From Phoronis pallida (Eukaryota; Phoronida; Phoronidae): 15,365 nt of DNA. The notes under the pieces were generated by a model. The model made no database searches. It was not told the DNA's origin and worked only from the letters and a program-made list of their open reading frames with translations. Where the stretch lies: positions 1-15,365 of the forward strand of contig JAOXYC010012236.1 of the NCBI GenBank assembly GCA_028565715.1, in the 5' to 3' direction. Of this stretch, positions 1 to 9,364 are shown piece by piece. Numbering within the stretch: the stretch's first letter is position 1; every line of letters starts with the position of its first letter. Made by a program: the position numbers and the translations under genes.

Positions 1-1969
1 TCGACTTCCGGTTATATCTTCAACTAAATAACAGATGGCGCTAGGTCACGGTAAGCTATTGTATACATAACAATATAACCGGTTACTTTACTGGTATCAA
101 GAAATAGGGGATAATTGACTAGTGTCATTGAATAAAACATTTCTCAAAATGAGTCAAAATCCGAACCTTTGGCGAGGATTTTGACGAGTTTTGATAAATC
201 TATTATTTCATGACGACGAGTTTATTTTTCTTTTTCTCACATGAAACCGTGACGACGCGTTTTCGAAGAAAAAACGAGGAATTTTTCAGAGGGCGTATGA
301 ATACAGTGATCCGTCAGCGTGTGCTATTTTTGATAGTACATTTGTGATTGCGATAGAAACGAGCTAATCATGTGAGACAAAGAAATATGTATTATCTTAT
401 TAAAGTGTCCAGAAATAACGCATGTAAAACAAATTCTAATTTCACTCAATGTCCCAACATTGCGATGGAAATAGTGTCCCTTGAGGAAAATTGAGTAAAA
501 AGTACGATTTTTCTCATTGTTTGTTAATATTTGTATAATTCAGTTTGATCCAGAGAGACTGGTGAGCCCGACTCTGAAAAAAACATGACAACAACTTAGT
601 AGAGCGAAAACCCACCGTTTTCGAATTATAGGCCGATAAGTGACATCCTGTCACGAACCTTAAAGTATCCTTTAAAGGATAGGATACAAAAACATGATTA
701 ACTAGTTTAATTTAAGTTTAATTAGTATAAAGCATATTAACCACATCATGGCTTTGGTTAAGTACAGCATAAGACGTTTATATCAAATAGGTTGGGGTTG
801 TTTTACAATGTTATAAGGGGGACAAAACTGACAGGCTTCATAGTGACATGAGAATACGAGAAACAATTTACATCCAAACATGTATATACATATTGCATTT
901 TAGGTCGAAAACAGTCACGTATCTTTTTCAGTGTGTGTTATTGAAATATTAACTTAAGAGCAAAAGACTGGTTTGGAATGTTAAGGGTTCTAGTGTCGAT
1001 AGCCTAAAAATTACTTCACATATATGCTTGGGTACCATTTCGATAGGTGTTTGACCGAAAAATGGAAAACATACAAAAACAAGACAAAAAAGGCAACATT
1101 TTGGCAGCAGATTTTCATCGATACAGCGTTGAAACCCTGACTGTTTTATTGTTTACGATTTTCTTTAAAATCGTTCGTAGAATCTACTCACGTATGTAGA
1201 TTAAGAATATTTTAATATGAGGATTGGCAATTGATGAGCAATTATTTATCCGAAGCGCATCTACCGTTTATTTTTACATCAAACATTTTTAACCAACCAG
1301 TATAATTTTTCTCTGCAAATCGAGCTCAAAACAAAATATTTACCAAGATAAATCAAATTTAATCCCCGGTAAATGTATTTATCTTGTACATATTTTAATC
1401 ACGTATAGCTTCATATTCTCAGTTCACTTTCATTCGTGCCGAGTCAACAGTCTTCTGCTTGCGTTTGCTTAATTTACTATTTCTCCTTCAGTTTTCACGG
1501 GATATTTCTTAATAAGTTCACTTACTTAAAATAAATGTTGTCACCCACCCATCCCTTTTCCCGTGTTAGTTATCACATTTGTACAGTCAATACTCTGTAA
1601 GGCGTTATCATTCGCCCATGTCTGCAGAGAGCAATTATTTCTCTCTGATAACCGATCTAGAAACATCGCTGCCACCAACTATTTACTAAGATAAAAGGCC
1701 TTATTAGCAAATTTGTTTTGCTTGGTAAAATGGTTGATTGTCTCACGGGGTATATAAAAAAACGACTTTCCGATAAATGTTCTGTTTATTATTTAACTAT
1801 TTCAATCAGAGACTCCATTAAAACAATACTCATCAATGGTTAATGCTATACAAATATTGGAAATACAACTCTTTTGCCCTTCAGCAAAGCGAAAGAAAGG
1901 ACTTAAGTAGGTGCGACGTGTAAGTGTCTGATTGTAAAGGCTACTGTTACACTGTACCTTTGTGTTTCA
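1..1969. other. Downstream flank, no gene seen
   Basis: AT-rich sequence with no reading frame of note on either strand and no recognised RNA gene. Its right end may be 3' UTR of the minus-strand gene. The only structure I noted is a 16-base perfect palindrome (TATCCTTTAAAGGATA) at 666-681, which is followed by a second partial copy, GGATAC. Confidence 0.6.
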
Positions 1970-1975
1970 TTTATT
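1970..1975 (-). other. Candidate polyadenylation signal AATAAA
   Basis: AATAAA on the minus strand lies 29 bases after the stop codon of the last exon. Another AATAAA lies at 1790-1785, so a longer 3' UTR is equally possible. In AT-rich DNA the hexamer is common; position is the main support. Confidence 0.4.
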
Positions 1976-2004
1976 GAACTTCGATAATTTGTGTGAGGTA
2001 GGTT

Positions 2005-2978
2005 TTAGTTCGATTTGTAACTCGAGCTTGCTTCCGAGTCTCTAGTGCGATTTGGAGAAGGGACGACCGATCCCTCAGTTTTTTCGTCAGGTTTACGATG
2101 AGAGAGGGACTGAAAAACCGAACGGAGTTGCTCCATAATCTCATGTTGGTTGGTTGTATGTGTGTTTACCCCGCTCGTCATTGTGCTGGTCAATTCATTC
2201 AGCATTCTGCACCTTTCTCGAAGGTTTGGTACAGTAGCGAGTTCTTCATTCGCCAACTCAGGAGACGGTTCTTTTGGACATTCCAATTCTTGTGACTCAA
2301 ATGTTTCAGCGATATTGGAGGGATCAGTTGTTTCGTCAAATGTAGAATCAGCGAGACTGGGGAGATCGTGTGTTTCGTCAGGGTGCTCAGTGTTTGCCCC
2401 AGATGAGTCGTCAGGTTTCTCAGTGTTGCTTTCAACATACCAGGTTTCTTCGCTCGATGTTCCTATTTGTGGGAGTGACGTCTGTGATGTGCTGGACGTC
2501 ACCGGTGTTAAGGTCGATGGTGACTTACTCAACAATACCAATTCATTCTTCCGCTGCACAGCTTTCTCAGTGAGTTTGGTGAATTGTGCAATAAGTGACC
2601 CAAGACTTGGCTTGATCCCTTTTGACAGTTTACTTCCTTTCTCCGAATTATCTTCGGCGTGGCTTTCCTGTTGTAAACGTTGCATTTCCGCTAAGTGTTC
2701 CTCGACGATTATGAAGCATTGGCGTAGTTCTTCCTCATCGCCCTGTGCTGGCAGCATGTCCTCGTCACCTTTACTGAGAAGATGTGCTAGGCGACGTATG
2801 ATACGGCAAAACTCATCTTTGGCGTCGGAGAGGAAATGCTTCCAGTCGCGCAAATACGCTATCCTCTTATACCATATATACAAAATTGCACCAGTAATAA
2901 TTGCAAAAAAAATGCAGAATGCCACGGTGAAATTCATTTCTTCGCGACTAAAGACGTTTCGTGCCAGAAATGTCCCAG
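2005..2978 (-). CDS. Last exon: transmembrane segment and orphan cytoplasmic tail, ends at stop
   Basis: The acceptor is ATATTTTGCTTTTAG|CT (phase 1); the exon then stays open for 324 codons to TAA at 2007-2005. Residues about 17-37 of the exon, FTVAFCIFFAIITGAILYIW, form a single membrane span followed by YKR, a stop-transfer charge pattern that puts the rest in the cytoplasm. Residues about 40-130 look helical and charged (DAKDEFCRIIRRLAHLL, VEEHLAEMQRLQQE). Then comes a Ser/Thr/Asp/Glu/Pro-rich stretch, and near the C terminus a second helical patch (LRERCRMLNEL, EIMEQLRSVFQSL) before a Ser-rich end. I see no kinase, TIR, death, SH2 or ITAM motif. NFT just before the span is a sequon. The tail is unknown to me. 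Confidence 0.85.
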
Positions 2979-3248
2979 CTAAAAGCAAAATATAGATTAT
3001 ATAACTAATAATCAGTAATACAACCAAACCCTTATCATAAAAAGGGCTACTTCTGGTTAGGCGGTGGTTGAATTAGAGAGAAATAGGGATCAACATGTCC
3101 AAACGAAGTGAGAAAGGAGTCTGTGTCGAACTGTAATCTATTTTACTTAGTAAAAATTGGTTGTGGATCCAAGATCGGTTTGATGAAATAATAAAAGTAT
3201 GAAAACACCTTTCATTTTATTTGAAGTCTAGATGCTTTACGATCTCAC

Positions 3249-3434
3249 CTTTGTAGGCCTCTATCATTGCACAACTTAAAGTGTGTCGACACGTGACCAG
3301 TCTACTAGCCACACCTCTGCATGGTTGACCGCTAGGGGGGCGCGTGCATTCTCGCCTGGCGTGTTGCACCCCTTCGCTGCAAGTCGTGCTGCAGTCATCG
3401 TAGGCTACCCACGGTGACCATACACCTTCCAATG
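3249..3434 (-). CDS. Exon: thrombospondin type 1 (TSP1) domain
   Basis: The acceptor is ATACAATTTCTTATAG|CA and the donor ACAAAG|GTGAGA; the exon is 186 bases, phase 1-1. It encodes 62 codons with GVWSPWVAYDDCSTTCSEG, then RRECTRPPSG, QPCRG, VTCRH and LSC. All six Cys are present in TSP1 order, along with the WxxW C-mannosylation motif, CSxTCxxG and the Arg ladder residue. The usual second Trp-Ser-x-Cys reads VAYDDC, a small insertion before Cys1. The module lies directly before the membrane-span exon. Reading past the donor reaches a TAA after about 12 codons, which could serve as an intron-retained soluble form, although the strong GTGAGA donor argues for splicing. Confidence 0.9.
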
Positions 3435-3762
3435 CTATAAGAAATTGTATATATCGCTCACATGTTGAGTTTTCCAAAGTCGCTATAAAAGGAAGGAGTA
3501 ATAATGGGAGAGTGGGATTTGCACTTCAACATTGTGAAACACTTCGTCATTATCAACTTATAGATGCTATGATACGTTAATCGACAAATAGCATACCATT
3601 TCTAACCTTTGATGAAGTGAATATGAAAATGTAACGACGTTTGTTATTCATCGATCCCGCAGGTCGAAGAAAAGAGTACACATAATAAAATAAGTGAAGA
3701 CATTTACTGTATTAGAACTTATCGACCGAAGAACTCTATATCTTCGAAAAATGTTATACAAC

Positions 3763-3864
3763 CTGCTATTTTGGCGAACTTTGGTCTGCTTTCGATCGTT
3801 GTTGTGTTGCGGCGAATTGGACTTGTTTTCGTGATGGGAGTAGTTAAAAGATCCCTTGTCGTTG
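3763..3864 (-). CDS. Tentative exon: short Thr-rich stalk segment
   Basis: This is a 102-base phase 1-1 candidate between the mucin array and TSP1. The acceptor is ATACTTGCAG|CA (weak pyrimidine tract) and the donor AGCAG|GTTGTA (weak at +3 to +5). It would encode TTRDLLTTPITKTSPIRRN, then TTTIESRPKFAKIA. That composition, Thr/Ser/Pro with basic residues, would extend the mucin stalk. Frame is kept whether it is included or skipped, so it may be a cassette exon. The surrounding reading frame stays open from 3928 to 3719, but the flanks show no stalk-like composition. Support is frame plus composition only. Confidence 0.42.
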
Positions 3865-4087
3865 CTGCAAGTATCGGATTTAACTGAGCAATATCATCAT
3901 TGGTATATCTCAATGACTTTACAATCAAGTTATTATACCTTTAAGAGTATGAATTTTAAAGATCAATATGTGAGGAAGTTGATGAAGGTTTGAATTCAAA
4001 TCAAACCAGAAACAAATCATCATTATCGAGCATATTCAAAAGTGAGTCAGAATTTAATCATTGTATAGTACTTTTCAGTTGACTTAC

Positions 4088-5326
4088 TGGAGATTTTGGT
4101 TGTGCTACTTAGATGTTTACTTGATGTCTGAGGAACGTCTATGGTGACGTCGGTAGTTGTTGTTTTCAAATAAGTTCCAGGGTCCGTAATAGCCTGGGTA
4201 GTTGTTGTTGAGATGACTATTTCAGATTCCGCAGTAGCCCCGACAGTTGTTGTTGTTTCTGTAGTCGTTACAGCGCCCGTGGTACCGTGAGGCTGGTCGG
4301 TTGTTGTTAGTATGGCTGTTTCAGCGTCCGTAGTAGCCTTGGCAGGTGTTGTTAGTGTAGTCGTTACAACGTCCGTGGTACCCTGGTTGGTTGTTGTTGA
4401 TATGGCTGTTTCAGCATCCGTAGTAGCCTGGGCAGTTGTTGTTGGTGTAGTCGTTACAAAGTCCGTGGTACTCTGGTTGGTTGTTGTTGATATGGCTGTT
4501 TCAGCATCCGTAGTAGCCTTGGCAGGTGTTGTTGGTGTAGTCGTCACAACGTCCGTGGTACCCTGGTTGGTTGTTGTTGATATGGCTGTTTCAGCATCCG
4601 TAATAACCTGGCCAGTTGTTGTTGGTGTAGTCGTTACAACGTCCGTGGTACTCTGGTCGGTTGCTGTTGTTGGTATGGCTGTTTCAGCATCCGTAGTAGC
4701 CTGGGCAATTGTTGTTGGTGTAGTCGTTACAACGTCCGTGGTACTCTGGTCGGCTGTTGTTGTTGGTATGGCTGTTTTAGAGTCCGTAGTAGCCTGGGCA
4801 GTTGTTGTTGGTGTAGTCGTTACAGCGCCCGTGGTACTCTGGTCGGTTGTTGTTGGTATGGCTGTTTCTGCATCCGTAGTAGCCTGGGCAGCTGTTGTTG
4901 GTGTAGTCGTTACAACGTCCGTGGTACTCTGGTCGGTTGTTGTTGGTATGGCTGTTTTAGAGTCCGTAGTAGCCTGGGCAGTTGTTGTTGGTGTAGTCGT
5001 TACAGCGCCCGTGGTACCCTGGTCGGTTGTTGTCGGTATGGCTGTTTTGGAGTCCGTAGTAGCCTGGCCACCCGTGGTACTCTGATCGGTTGTTGTTGGT
5101 ATGGCTGTTTTAGAGTCCGTAGTAGCCTGGCCAGTTGTTGTTGGTGTAATCGTTACAGCGCCCGTGGTACCCTGGTCGGTTGTTGTTGGTATGGCTGTTT
5201 CAGCATCCGTAGGAGCCTGGGCAGTTGTTGTTGGTGTAGTCGTTACAGCGCCCGTGGTATTCTGTTCGGTTGTTGTTGGTTTAACTGTTTTAGCGTACGT
5301 GGTAGCCTTGTAAGTTGTTGTTGGTA
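4088..5326 (-). CDS. Exon: Thr-rich mucin-like stalk, about eleven 30-residue repeats
   Basis: The acceptor is CATCAATTTCTAG|TA and the donor CTCCA|GTAAGT; it is one 1239-base phase 1-1 exon of 413 codons. The core repeat is of the form TTDAETAIPTTTDQSTTGAV followed by TTTPTTTAQA. Units vary at fixed places (DAE or DSK; GAV or DVV; IP or IS). The ends are degenerate: the N side begins PTTTYKATTYAKT and the C side ends TSSKHLSSTTKISS. Threonine dominates, with Pro in each unit, as expected for a densely O-glycosylated extended stalk that lifts the lectin, kringle and sushi modules off the membrane. There are no cysteines in the array. The opposite strand is also open for long stretches because of the repeat, but encodes only low-complexity Val-rich peptide. 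Confidence 0.88.
4280..5310 (-). repeat. 90-bp coding tandem array
   Basis: The landmark TATGGCTGTT (plus strand) or its close variant recurs at 4311, 4401, 4491, 4581, 4674, 4767, 4857, 4947, 5037, 5100, 5190 and, degenerate, 5280. Steps are 90, 90, 90, 93, 93, 90, 90, 90, 63, 90 and 90 bases. Two units carry a 3-base insertion and one has lost 27 bases, so every length change keeps the reading frame. Such an array can change copy number between individuals by unequal exchange. Confidence 0.95.
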
Positions 5327-5993
5327 CTAGAAATTGATGCAAAAATGGATAATTTTTTAATAAAAAAACACAAATGTTCATATAATAGGCTATGCATTCC
5401 ACCTTATTCATTGACGTTTGACCGTCCAGCTGGATGTAGCCGTACCTAAAGGCAAGGGTGGGTTAGTAAACCTATCATGTCAAACAAAAAATCATATCAT
5501 CAACCCAACTAAGAGAATTATGTTTCAACCCTACCCACTTATCTCCCCTCGTATTGATTTGTTAAAGAATACAACTTCGAACAGATGGGTCATTACGAGG
5601 TTCGAGTAAGCATCATCTGCCATTGAAGCATTGGAAACAGTTTGTAATTCATTCACACCAACCACTCACATGCTCATGAACATAATGACATGCCACATAG
5701 GCCCTACATGTAAACACTTAAAGTAATTGTTCAAGCCATTTTCATTGTGATAAAAGAATAAAACACTTGTTCGCCGGTTAACCCTATTTAAATCACAGTC
5801 ACAGTCGTGGTGATTTTAAAAATATTAACTGGTAAAAAGGGGTTTCATGCTTTATCAATTGAACACGCTGATCCTCTACAACTCAGTTCATTGCAATCTC
5901 ATTATTATATAGAAAGGGTCTCTTGGATAACCGCAACTCATCGTCGCGCACATTCGACAAATCTTAATTCTAAGATGTCAGTTATTTGCTTAC
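5327..5993 (-). other. Intron between CCP and mucin exons
   Basis: 667 bases bounded by a GTAAGC donor and a TTTCTAG acceptor. No exon-like frame with matching phases was seen on the minus strand. Plus-strand frames here lack splice or family support. Confidence 0.7.
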
Positions 5994-6218
5994 TTAGTTC
6001 GCATTTGTCCATGTTTGGTTTCCATATGCCGCCAAGACAGAGATGGGTCATAACAGTGTTACCATTCCTATAACTAAACCCCTGCCTACACTCCAAGGTG
6101 ATGGTCTCTCCAGATTCAGCGACAAACATTTCACCTGGTTTGTAGTTTTGCAAATGAAACCCTTTGAGGTAAGAGTCCAGGCTGTATACCTTGATAACGC
6201 AATCGGTTTTTTGTAAAT
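5994..6218 (-). CDS. Exon: CCP/sushi domain
   Basis: The acceptor is CCATTCTTCTCATTTAG|AT and the donor ACTAA|GTAAGC; the exon is 225 bases, phase 1-1. It has four Cys in sushi order: TDCVIK, TLECRQGF, THLCLGG and MDKCEL. Between the second and third lies the GFSYRNGN stretch, and the conserved Trp is in GIWKPN. The GETITLECRQGF strand is typical of CCP modules (C-x-x-G-Y/F). The spacing between Cys1 and Cys2 is longer than minimal, about 43 residues including LKGFHLQNYKPGEMF. Sushi domains mediate protein contacts in complement-like and adhesion proteins. Reading upstream of the acceptor is intronic even though it stays open for some 20 codons. Confidence 0.88.
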
Positions 6219-6540
6219 CTAAATGAGAAGAATGGGATTCCAATGTACCGTTAAGAGTACAAGCTGTTGATACCAAAATCATTTAAAAAACAACGGACCC
6301 ACATCTATACTACAATCGCTGAAAACCGGACCCAAATCGGCGGCGCATCTGTACCCATCCCTGCAATGGAATTTTAGCCCCCTCGACATTATGTAACCCC
6401 CCGATTTCGAAACTTCATTGCAAAACTCTACAAGAATTTTCCGATTCTTTTACCTAAATATGGTTGCCTCGCGCCGACTGGCGAAAAATTTGGTTCGTGA
6501 CTCTCGAACTTAAAAACCTGGACCCGTCTCTGCTACTTAC
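6219..6540 (-). other. Intron between kringle and CCP exons
   Basis: 322 bases bounded by GTAAGT and TCATTTAG. It holds one copy of a dispersed repeat (about 6283-6380) described separately; nothing else is recognised. Confidence 0.7.
6283..6380. repeat. Dispersed repeat, copy A
   Basis: About 95 bases related to 13617-13712, beginning TAAAAAAC and running through GAAAACCGGACCCAAATCGG, CGGCGCATCTGTACCCA and TGCAATGGAA. Both copies lie in or near introns of the minus-strand gene. Confidence 0.75.
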
Positions 6541-6768
6541 CCGGAATATAACAATATTCAAACTCTTTCTTTATATTAGTCGTGTAGCACCATGGCTTAA
6601 CAAAATCGCCATAATTACGGCAATAATTCTCGTCGCCAGATGGCGCGGTTATTGAGTGAGCGTGAGGATATTGAGAATCCCAGCGTTGACAAGGCCTCCC
6701 GGAGGTTGTGACGTGCATTCTACCCTTGTAATTGACTCCCTTCGGATCTCCAGTGAAGTTGTACTTAT
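6541..6768 (-). CDS. Exon: kringle domain lacking Cys1 and Cys6
   Basis: The acceptor is TTTTCCTTTCTTGAG|AT and the donor TTCCGG|GTAAGT; it is a 228-base phase 1-1 exon. A TGA immediately upstream in frame rules out a longer exon. The core is unmistakable: YKG, TSGRPCQRW, PHAHS, ENYCRNYGD, PWCYT, EYCYIP. A normal kringle has six Cys paired 1-6, 2-4 and 3-5. Here Cys2-Cys5 are present, but the expected Cys1 position near the start reads KYNFTGDP, and the residue after IP that should be the final Cys is Asp-Leu across the next junction. Both members of the outer disulfide are therefore missing. NFT near the start is an N-glycosylation sequon. Kringles usually bind protein ligands; no enzyme domain is attached here. 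Confidence 0.93.
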
Positions 6769-8018
6769 CTCAAGAAAGGAAAACAAAACTGCAGCAGTTT
6801 GCGTGTATAATATGCCTTTGTTAATATCAATGAATGAGAAGTAATGCGTGTACAACATTTAGATTTTGAAAATTCAAAGAACGAGCACTTGGCGAGTTCT
6901 ATGATTTTTCAAAACCGAATCAAATAAAATGCTGTTTTACTACAATAAGCAACCAACTGCATATTATGTAGTAGCGTACAGCAGTTCTTCGCCTGGGGCC
7001 TTCATAAACAAGACAATAAGCTCATTTTTTTGAGGAAAAAAAATTGACGTTGAGTTCTTCAGTGTGTTTTTGTTCGAAATATCGGGTGATTCGAAAAAAA
7101 CACCCTGAACTTTGAAGCTTTATATCTCAAAAACTATTGGATATGTTTACGTGAATTTTTAGGTATCATTAAGTTGACACATTTTTTGCCCATTACAATT
7201 CATTGAAAGTGTCCAGAATAACTCTGATGCATGAATAGTTAACAATCTAAAAGAAGTACCGTTTATATATCTTGTTAATACACCAATGGTGTTTTACTAA
7301 TGACAACACAAAGTACAATGAAAACGTCAGACAATTTGTGAAGTCCATCTGGGGTAAATCTTTTTCATAAAACGTTTTTTAAAATGAAGTTTAACAATAT
7401 TTGTAGCACGCATATGTGTGGGGAAAATCAGCATGATTATTCTGTTTTAGTCATGTTTACTGGGCACCCGCACGAAGCGCGTACCTCAGCTAGTTAAAAA
7501 TGTCCTATATTGATCGGCGCATGCGCATTGAACTGCTTCCTTGTGTTGACGTGGAGGCATCCATTCTGGTGCCTCTTCGATTATGTAGAATTATCACTGC
7601 AAACCACGGCGTGAGTGTTCGTTTTTGTTTTATTATTGCAGCATTATGTCTTGAGAATAACTACTGCTGTAATATCAAGAACTTATCACATAGAATTTAT
7701 CACTGGGGCTTGATATATCGCCCCAGATTAGAGCTTCCATAATCGGCCGTAGATGGCGTGCATTGAATTTACTGCATTCTGATTGGCCCAGACGGCAATG
7801 CGCCACCAAGTTTCGCTGAAAAGAACTGCTTCATTAGTACTCAGTTAAAGCGCGACCCAACACGAAGGTGATACATCGATTTATTGCGAATTAACTGATT
7901 TAACGATCAACTATTGTAATGAAACTTTCAGATGGATTAAAAAGGTGGTCGAACTGTAATTAAATGCTAAAAAAAACGAGAGTTGTGCTTTATTTTTAAA
8001 AAATATCGTCAATTTTAG

Positions 8019-8328
8019 CGAAGTGCGGCCGGCGCAGTTGAAGATTATCAGTGAAGTTCTTGGTAATATTCATTTAGTGTCGTTTTTCTCGCTTTTTGTT
8101 ACCGATCTCGGTTTCCTATTTTTCCCGATAGATGTCGCTGACATTATGCGTTATTTCATTTACGGTTCGCGGTGGTTGGGATTTATTCTCACATTTTTCC
8201 TTTGTTATTTTTCAGTTTTTACCCTTTGGGTCCTGAATAAAATTGTTACAAGCCACGTACCTAGTTATTCTTGGACTCGGGTTAACTACCTCCACCACGA
8301 GGCAGAACATGATTCGTATCAAAATTGA
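8019..8328 (+). CDS. Doubtful ORF or exon, two hydrophobic segments, nested in intron
   Basis: The frame is open from 7960 to TGA at 8326-8328. An acceptor-like ATCGTCAATTTTAG ends at 8018, so the piece could be a last exon. There is no in-frame ATG before about 8143, which argues against a complete single-exon gene. From GTG at 8023 it reads 101 residues with a hydrophobic stretch LVSFFSLFVTDLGFLFF, a linker RYFIYGSR, a second stretch WLGFILTFFLCYFSVFTLWV, and a polar end with HHEAEHD. No family is recognised. No clear AATAAA follows within 500 bases. It lies antisense inside an intron of the receptor gene. It may be chance: AT-rich DNA with T-rich codons gives hydrophobic peptides readily. 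Confidence 0.22.
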
Positions 8329-8955
8329 CATGTTTTGACAACATGCTGTTAGTTGAACTACAATGTACAAACTGTCGTGATCGTTATCACCGTATATGGT
8401 ACATAAGTAGATCAATATTGATACAAATGTACCGGTTTCGACCTAGATAAAGTTTTCTTTAATTCCTCAAAATCCTAGTCATCATGTTTAAGAAATATGG
8501 GCACTGCAGCTTATGCTTGTCAGAAAAGCTTATTGTATGTATATTGTGTCTGTTTGGACATTTTTCTGAGTAGAGTCGTTCTAGTAAAATTATTGCCAGA
8601 GAAAAATATAACTAAAACTTATGAAAATTAGTGGACGTATACAAAAAGGATGCCAAAACAAGCTATGAGAGTTTTTTAATTTTAATGAGGATTTTTAAAT
8701 GTTGATGTCACCTGATATAAGAGATGATTTTCAAGATGTTTCAAATCTTACTATACTCGTCAACAAAAGTTTGGAAACTTTTTTTTAAAGTCCATCCCTG
8801 ACTTTATTTTTTATTCTGTTCACAAAGTATACCAATGGAAAGCTTATCCAATTGTCTATCAAGCAATGGGCCATTTAAGGAGATTTGTAATTTCATTGTT
8901 AAATGTGGCTGGTTGACAAAGTGAAAGTTGCAAAATTTCATTGTTGAAAAAATTT

Positions 8956-9092
8956 CAAACAGTTTTCTTTGACTACCGATTGCATTAATGTTTTTTCAAA
9001 ACCATTGTTGTAGAATTGTATATTGTTGGAAAGAACAATAAATGCATTTTCTATTGATATATGTTATGAGACAAACACATCAAAATTATTAT
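8956..9092. repeat. Internal direct repeat, copy 1
   Basis: Starts near CAGTTTTCTTTGAC and passes through CATTGTTGTAGAATTGTAT, TGTTGGAA, CATT...TTGATATATG and ACACATCAAAATTAT. A diverged copy in the same orientation lies at about 9243-9364. Direct copies inside an otherwise inverted element are unusual. Confidence 0.75.
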
Positions 9093-9180
9093 AGCCGATA
9101 TGGGCGTAAGAACAAAAATATTCAACTTAAAAGTTAAGTATTGTTGTTCTTATGCCCACATCGGCTATAATTTTGATGTT
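9075..9180. repeat. Central near-palindrome of the fold-back element
   Basis: Left arm CATCAAAATTATTATAGCCG-ATATGGGCGTAAGAACAA and right arm TTGTTCTTATGCCCACATC-GGCTATAATTTTGATG are inverted copies of about 50 bases meeting at AACTTAAAAGTT near 9124-9135. Folded, this would be a long hairpin at the element's centre. Confidence 0.85.
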
Positions 9181-9242
9181 CTTGGTTCATATATTTCTAT
9201 TGTTATAATGTAAAGCAAAAAATTTACAAAATTCATCTTAAC

Positions 9243-9364
9243 CAGTTTTCTTTGACACACATTCATTTTTTTAAAGGCATTGTTGTTTAATTGTATGTTG
9301 TTGGAAGGAAGACTACATCAGGTTTTCATTGATATATGACATGAACAGAACACATCAAAATTAT
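9243..9364. repeat. Internal direct repeat, copy 2
   Basis: Carries CAGTTTTCTTTGACAC, CATTGTTGTTTAATTGTAT, GTTGTTGGAAGGA, CATTGATATATGACATGA and ACACATCAAAATTAT, matching copy 1 at about 8956-9092 with substitutions and small gaps. Confidence 0.75.

Noticed and set aside
2150-2995. Plus-strand open frame of 281 codons opposite the cytoplasmic-tail exon
   Set aside because: The minus-strand frame has a splice acceptor in the right phase, a membrane span after the TSP1 exon and a sensible stop. The plus frame is a Ser/Val-rich mirror with no domain, and probably stays open only because of the tail's codon composition.
4312-5313. Plus-strand Val-rich repetitive open frames
   Set aside because: They are the antisense of the Thr-rich mucin repeats; the 90-base period keeps them open automatically.
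5418-5609. Plus-strand frame of 63 codons in the intron before the mucin exon
   Set aside because: No domain, no splice context and no composition bias beyond chance.
6219-6282. Start of a longer frame before the CCP exon (begins Met-Ile-Leu-Val-Ser)
   Set aside because: It looked briefly like a signal peptide, but the TCATTTAG acceptor with the right phase lies downstream and the kringle exon precedes it in the same gene, so this is intron.
6638-6646. AGATGGCGC, also at 33-41, resembling a CTCF-type core
   Set aside because: One copy is inside the kringle coding exon and the match covers only part of the site; two 9-base matches in 15 kb are not enough.
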